Positions 59,448-64,000 of a DNA stretch of 64,000 bases are shown here, piece after piece. A program made the translations under genes and the position numbers. The first letter of the stretch is position 1. Every line of letters starts with the position of its first letter. The stretch is from Chlorokybus atmophyticus. Taxonomy: Eukaryota > Streptophyta > Chlorokybophyceae > Chlorokybales > Chlorokybaceae. A model generated the notes under the pieces. That model saw only the letters and a list, made by a program, of their open reading frames with translations. It had not been told where the DNA came from and ran no database searches. The stretch lies in NCBI GenBank assembly GCA_009103225.1, contig RHPI01001517.1, positions 269,441-333,440 of the forward strand. Direction: 5' to 3'.

Positions 59448-59930
59448 GAGGGTCTTTACACTTAAGGTTGGAGTCCCACGAGTAGCGGACGTGGCGGTGC
59501 ACTTTGTACTAATCGCCGAAAACACCATATACACTAGCCAATTAGGCCGCCGGTTAGCGTCCAGACGCTTAACGTTGATGCCAGCGTGGCTAGCTTTGCG
59601 CAATGCAATGTAGTGCTTGGCTAATTTTTCTTAAACCACCTCTCGAGGTGCTTTAAGCAAAGTTAAGACGGGCCGCGGGCGTAGGACTCGCGTCTGAGTG
59701 GTTCATAGTCTTACCGGCGGTAATGATCGTTATATAAGCGCCGTTTCTGCTGTCCTTAACATGATTTTCATTGCCATAAACCCTAAAACCGGCGAACATC
59801 ATACACAAGTAACCTAACCTTGATCGGGCTAATGTAAACGCTCCGGCGGGGTTCAAGCTAACCTCTGCTCACGTGGCAAGGTTAGGCGCTGCTAACCTTA
59901 GCGCCGGTAACCTTAGGTGTAAAGACCCTC
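59448..59930. mobile_element. MITE (PIF/Harbinger-like) nested in the chromovirus leader
   Basis: Terminal inverted repeats of ~22 bp start GAGGGTCTTTACAC at the left end and match the right end with one mismatch. Direct TAA copies flank both ends (59445-59447 and 59931-59933), the TWA-type target duplication of PIF/Harbinger and Tourist elements. The 483-bp interior has no transposase and carries a telo-box-like AAACCCTAAAA at 59778. It inserted after the chromovirus did, or was carried by it. Confidence 0.85.
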
Positions 59931-60240
59931 TAAATGTGACATGCACTGGCAAGCAATAATAGTGCACTGGCTAGTCACTGTGTGATGTGTATAAAAGTAC
60001 ACACGTGCACCTGGCAAGCACCTGGCAAGCAGCTGACAAGCAGGCAAGCAGGCAAGTTAGCGACGTGTGTGATGGTACCTCACACGTGGAGAGGCCGCCT
60101 CTTTGATGGGTGGCTTCAACGTGAAGGTAGTGCAGGGAAGCAAACTTGAAGCTTGGGCTGCGTGGACGAATAGGAGGCCGCCGCCGACGCCTTCTGAATG
60201 GCCGAAAGCAGGTCCCCGCCCCTAATAAGTACTCACGTCA

Positions 60241-60262
60241 CCCCCCAGCTTCTGAATACCAA
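60241..60262 (-). other. Primer binding site, initiator Met tRNA-like
   Basis: Directly next to the 5' LTR on the element strand is TTGGTATTCAGAAGC, which resembles the TGGTATCAGAGC complement of the plant initiator Met tRNA 3' end with small insertions. It is the usual primer of this group. Confidence 0.65.
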
Positions 60263-60758
60263 TGTAACAGCACCACCGTCGCCGATGATGCCCCTTCAAT
60301 CCTCTACCCCAACACCCACACCGCCTATGACAAGCCTTTCAACGGCGTGGCCGCCACTGAGTAGAGAACTGAAAGTCCCCACATCAGATTGATGTCACCT
60401 TTTATATCAAGAGTATATCAACTATATACCTCTCGATAATTAACTCATAACTAGACATCGACCCTACAGATAGGGTAGTTAGGAAATCTAGCGTGAGCCA
60501 ATCACAGCTCAGATAAGATACCTATCGTAAGGTACCTAACGAGATAGTGATCACATTGTATCAAATGTGACACTAAATAGGCTTGAATAAGCGGTTCTAC
60601 ACCCATTGGGACTTATTTAAGCTATGATAAAGCATCATAGCCTTTAATAAGCGAGGAACCGTAGAAAAGAGGTATAAATAAGCATATTTAAATACTTATT
60701 CATACAAAATGTGTTATTTAGGTAGCAATAATACCCCTATTATTATAGCTCCCTTACA
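60263..60758 (-). repeat. 5' LTR of the chromovirus
   Basis: 496 bp, the partner of the 3' LTR. On the element strand it starts TGTAAG and ends GTTACA. It lacks the 29-bp block present in the 3' LTR. Confidence 0.95.
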
Positions 60759-60763
60759 TAATG

Positions 60764-61161
60764 TATAGGATTATGAGTAGCGGGGTCCCAACCTCGCCCT
60801 TTGTGAGGATGGTAGGCAGGCCGATCATTCGACGTAGGCTGCGCCGCATTCACTTAGGTTGTTGCCTTTGAAAGGCGCTTCACCTCAGCATACAACAAGT
60901 TGTTTGACCCCAAGGGTTTACGTGCCAACTCAACCACCACCTTCTAATTGTGGGCATTATCCACTTCCACATATGGATCTATAGCCATACCTCGTCGATT
61001 AATGATGCAAATGGCATGTGTTAGCATTACTGGGTTATATATACGTCGGCTTGAAGCCTTTGAGTTGAGTGCCAAGCATACCCTCGTTTTGCAAAATACC
61101 CTCATCCATCACATGCAAATGCAAACACAACATGTGCTTCTGTGGGTAGTCGTGATATGAA

Positions 61162-61256
<95 letters not shown>

Positions 61257-61484
61257 GTCATGCCATTATACTTCGTGCGGGCATATGTATTCATGAAGCG
61301 CATGAAGTGCATGCTCATAATTTGAAAATCTCAGGACAAGTTGTGAAACTCAAGTGCTCTAGGCGTATTAAATGCACTAAAGGATGCCACTCGTCGCATA
61401 TGAATGTACGGCCTTATGGCCCTCTTTGCGCATGCTATGACACACATGGTTTGCATCGCCGTGGAACAGTGTTGTCGCCCACGT
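60764..61484. other. Region with poly-G tract, no supported gene
   Basis: AT-balanced sequence interrupted by the 94-base G run. Downstream of it a plus frame (HAIILRAGICIHEAHEVHAH...) contains four Cys (LKCSRRIKCTKGCHSS, CACY) and could be a transposon or zinc-finger relic. Nothing is identifiable. Confidence 0.35.
61162..61255. repeat. Poly-G homopolymer, 94 bases
   Basis: An uninterrupted run of G on the plus strand. No other homopolymer in the window approaches this length. It may be a real microsatellite or an assembly or sequencing artefact. Confidence 0.95.
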
Positions 61485-62105
61485 TCATGCACCTAAGTAG
61501 TTAGCTCTATGTTGGCACACTACGATGCGCGAGTTTTTAAGACAAATTTGAGCAGCATTTGTCTCGAGAGTCTCTAGCAATGGCCACGGGGGAGGTGAAG
61601 CGAGTGGTGCTGGTTGCGGACTGCATGAGAGGGTGGAGAAACTGCGCGGTTGTTGGGTGTAAATGGGCGGGGGATTGTTGAGCGCGTGGAAGTGTTGTTG
61701 ATGGTGCGTGCGGTTGATGCTGGTGCAGTGTCGAGGGGAGGAGGAAGTGGATGGGCAGAGGTGTTCACGAAGGGGGAACTCTTGTTTTCTGCATGGTTGC
61801 TGATGGCACATGATGTAGGTGTCCAAAGTCCCCGCGAAGTCCCAGCGAAAACAGAATGGGGGGGAGGCAGCTGACAGAATCCGCACCGTGGTGGTGGTAA
61901 TCTGCCCTTCAAAGAGGCTGCGGATGGTGATTGTGGAAGGGAGGGTGGTGGTGTGAGGGGGTGAAGCTGTAGTGGGTTGATGGGGTGTTAGAATGACGGT
62001 AAGGAGATGAGTTGGGAAGAAGGGGTTCAATGCTTCCGTACTTGTCAATAATGTGGAGGAGGGCTGAGAGGATGCACGGATGATCGCCATAGCATGTTTC
62101 CTCAA
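61485..62105 (-). CDS. Unidentified Thr/Pro/Ser-rich open frame, 206 residues
   Basis: An intact frame begins MRKHAMAIIRASSQ and ends ANYLGA. It is rich in Thr, Pro and Ser with no recognised domain. Its composition is like the ORF1-type region of the LINE at 52-53 kb, so it may be part of another retroelement. Low-complexity content could also keep it open by chance. Confidence 0.3.
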   Translation of the reverse strand: MRKHAMAIIRASSQPSSTLLTSTEALNPFFPTHLLTVILTPHQPTTASPPHTTTLPSTITIRSLFEGQITTTTVRILSAASPPFCFRWDFAGTLDTYIMCHQQPCRKQEFPLREHLCPSTSSSPRHCTSINRTHHQQHFHALNNPPPIYTQQPRSFSTLSCSPQPAPLASPPPWPLLETLETNAAQICLKNSRIVVCQHRANYLGA

Positions 62106-63193
62106 CTCCGAAATCTAAAATCTGCCCATGGCAGAACGCAGACTGGCTTCCCTCCTAGATCTTGCAACTCCCCTCTACGTGCTTTCCTAAAGACTCTAGC
62201 GACAGCGGCTGATGATGTCAACACTGCCTGTATCTCCCCCTTCAAAGGTAGTGTGTAGAGATAATGTCATGTTCTCTGGCTGAGTCAATGCAAGAAGACT
62301 CAATCAAAGATAAGCGTGTAACGAGTGTCTGTAACTCCACATATCAGAAGCGAACAACCACTGCTCGCTCCTCTCAAATTGACTGCAAATCTGAGTAATG
62401 CTCTTGATTATACTCACCATCTACTACACCATCGGTCTCAACACATGAGTGGAGCAACGATGGGGAGGAAGCGTGATGTGAGAGTAGATCTGATGTGCTA
62501 GGAGCAAGCCTAAACTTAGCTGATGGCAAGGCATGAGGTGAGTCTCTTTGGACTGCATCCACCCAGGATTTTCGTTCAGTATTTACTACAGACGCTCGGG
62601 CTGCAGTCTCCGGTGTGCTCTTCAATGCATATGCATCAGTGGGGCCTCATGGCTGTTACCGAGCCATCCACCCACGCCGCTACCACCACCCTCTTCGCCA
62701 CCACCTACCGCTGCAGCAGCCGCCGCTGCAGCAGCCAGATAAATGTAAATCCGAGCGTGAGTTTCTAAGTTCCGAAATTCACGGCTACCGCGGGCGCTAG
62801 AACGCCGTCGCTACTGCCGCCGCCGTGGAAGGAGGGGTGAGGGATGATGATAAAAGAGGGGTGAGGAGGTGGTAGATGACTACGGGGTGGAGAGGGTAGA
62901 CCCCCACGCCCCGACCATTGCCGCCGCCGCCACCTGTTCAACCTGTTAAATACCCTCCCCCCCCCATCCCCCCAAACCCCCAAAACAGACGCTCTTTGCA
63001 TTGCCGAATTGGGTCAGCATTAATACGCGCATGTGCACGCGAAACAGCCTTGCAATGCTTGCTGCTAATTCAACATCTTCATTTGACAAGTAGGTCACCG
63101 CCTCACAACTGGTTTGCCACTTCAACAACAGCGCCCGTGTACCATGCTTGGACCGATAGCTTTTGAACTTCTTTTTTGTGAATTTGAATCATC
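62106..63193. other. Region without an identified gene
   Basis: A minus frame at 62374-62625 contains ERKSWVDAVQRD, resembling the KSW-A-V motif found near LINE ORF1 starts, so it may be retroelement debris. GCC-rich low-complexity sequence surrounds 62690-62740 and 62810-62940. Nothing else is supported. Confidence 0.35.
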
Positions 63194-63613
63194 TTAAATG
63201 CGTGCTTTGCGTAGCCTATGACGCTGGCTGCACTGGTGTTGTTCGACTTTGATGCGGTTGCCGATGACTTCCATCAGCTCGATGAACATTGGCGGGCCAA
63301 GCTTGCACGCAACTAGCATTACCGTATATATGTAACTCGTTAACACCCGAAAGTGCTCGCTCACCTGTGTGTGCGCGCATGTGTGTGTGAGTGTATGGTA
63401 CAAGAGCGTAGTTGCACGTGCGTGTTTACTCAGATGCGTGTGCATGTGCGTGTGCACACGCACACTTGCTTTGTGGTTTGCACACTTGTCATCGGCACTA
63501 ACACACGCAACCATGAAACATAAATGCACGCTTACCTGCTGTTCTATAAGAAAGTCGTTTGCAGGCTGCTGAAGCGCATAGTCATATGAGACGCTCTCAC
63601 CAAAAGCGTTTGC
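63194..63613 (-). CDS. 3' end of an unidentified minus-strand gene
   Basis: Two exons (63613-63536 and 63364-63194) have GT-AG borders and phase 0 at both sides. The first encodes ANAFGESVSYDYALQQPAND and FLIEQQ. The second encodes VSEHFRVLTSYIYTVMLVACK, then LGPPMFIELMEVIGNRIKVE and a basic end (HRLRKARI). The family is not recognised. The 5' part must lie in 63.6-64 kb or beyond the window. The separating intron is GT/CA-rich, as in other genes here. Confidence 0.5.
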   Translation of the reverse strand, partial: ANAFGESVSYDYALQQPANDFLIEQQVSVHLCFMVACVSADDKCANHKASVRVHTHMHTHLSKHARATTLLYHTLTHTCAHTQVSEHFRVLTSYIYTVMLVACKLGPPMFIELMEVIGNRIKVEQHQCSQRHRLRKARI

Positions 63614-64000
63614 CTATGAACCTACTTGCAACTAATAGTCGTGCATTTGTTATCTTTAATGCATCTGTAGCAACTTTATACTTGCGTTTGTGCACAGCGG
63701 TTGCAACGCCCTCTGCATGTTGCGGCTAGTGTGTAAGCGGCTCACTTGTACAGCGCAATATCAGGACTAAGTCACCAAGGCTTGCGCATCAAGGCTTACT
63801 AAGGCTCACCAAGGCTTGCGCACAATGCTTGCACCGTACAGCTGTTTCGTCTGTGAGCGTGCACGTCTGTGCATGTGTGCTTTTGTGCGCGCTTGTATGC
63901 ATGCCCCCCCCCCCTCCCCCGAAACAGCAAATTGTACAGAAGCATGCGCAGCTTCAAGAAGGCACGCATCCGGCTGTAGGCTGGGCGCAGTCTTTACAAC
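63614..64000. other. Right edge of the window
   Basis: The sequence from ~63920 is open in one frame on each strand (plus: PKQQIVQKHAQLQEGTHPAV; minus: TAPSLQPDACLLEAAHA), and either could be an exon. The minus reading would fit the gene that ends at 63194. A CCCCCC tract lies at 63903-63919. Confidence 0.3.

Larger units (their letters stand above)
53775..60758 (-). mobile_element. Ty3/gypsy chromovirus LTR retrotransposon, full length but mutated
   Basis: A complete element with two LTRs (53775-54300 and 60263-60758) is flanked by an exact 5-bp target duplication, TAATG (53770-53774 and 60759-60763). Coding order on the minus strand is gag, protease, reverse transcriptase, RNase H, integrase and chromodomain, which defines the chromovirus group. 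LTRs match except for ~16 substitutions, a 29-bp indel and a 1-bp indel by my count, so insertion is not recent. Frameshifts and stops break the polyprotein. A 483-bp MITE sits in its 5' leader. Confidence 0.95.

Noticed and set aside
53775-60758. Retrovirus or pararetrovirus
   Set aside because: The domain order with a C-terminal chromodomain, 5-bp target duplication and initiator-Met-like primer site fits a plant-type chromovirus. No envelope or movement protein gene was seen.
61109-61504. Poly-Pro and poly-Gly proteins across the G run
   Set aside because: They are products of translating the homopolymer.
1-64000. CRISPR arrays, operons, bacterial promoters or tRNA genes
   Set aside because: The window is eukaryotic with spliced genes. 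No regularly spaced repeats were seen, and no convincing tRNA box A/B pair was noticed by eye.

Overview
The window is nuclear DNA of a photosynthetic eukaryote, most likely a green alga or another early-branching member of the green lineage. Genes are split by short GT-AG introns, and exon phases join consistently. The protein set is plant-like: a PEX14 with the plant signatures, a Rab8/RabE GTPase, a plastid Tha4/TatA, a PPR protein with a transit-like leader, a U2B'' splicing protein and a CYP71-clan-like P450. AAACCCTAA-type telo-boxes lie upstream of several genes. An EF-hand/WD40 protein suggests, but does not prove, a flagellated cell. The species cannot be named from this sequence.

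Layout. 1-5.0 kb: non-coding DNA with a ~101-bp tandem duplication, then PEX14 (-). 5.3-6.5 kb: PPR protein (+). 7.6-8.1 kb: Tha4/TatA (-). 9.2-12.8 kb: two Rab GTPases in tandem (+). 13.4-14.6 kb: ribosomal protein L7 (-). 15.5-17 kb: a small unknown ORF and a retroelement-like fragment (-). 17.3-20.1 kb: P450 (-). 20.9-26.2 kb: EF-hand/WD40 protein (-). 26.3-27.2 kb: small membrane protein (+). 27.3-28.3 kb: ADP-ribosylglycohydrolase (-). 29.3-30.7 kb: U2B'' (+). 31.6-34.6 kb: membrane-anchored PC-esterase/NXPE-like protein (-). 35.5-37.7 kb: unidentified exons and a broken kinase-like gene (-). 39.2-41.2 kb: organelle-targeted P-loop ATPase (+). 41.2-47.3 kb: mostly non-coding, with a 603-bp assembly gap. 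47.3-53.2 kb: a decayed LINE (-). 53.8-60.8 kb: a complete but mutated Ty3/gypsy chromovirus (-) with both LTRs and a 5-bp target duplication, carrying a nested MITE. 60.8-64 kb: a 94-base poly-G tract, unknown ORFs and the 3' end of a minus-strand gene.

The genes are unrelated housekeeping and organelle functions (peroxisome import, thylakoid Tat transport, vesicle traffic, translation, splicing, glycan modification). They form no pathway cluster, and I see no clear novel multi-gene system. The more unusual items are a perfect in-frame 93-bp duplication that doubles the Walker B region of the ATPase, a PPR protein ending in a membrane helix, two perfect 15-bp-arm hairpins in the LINE, a GC-AG intron in the U2B'' gene, the nested MITE and the poly-G tract. 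Many introns consist of alternating purine-pyrimidine (TG/CG) sequence.
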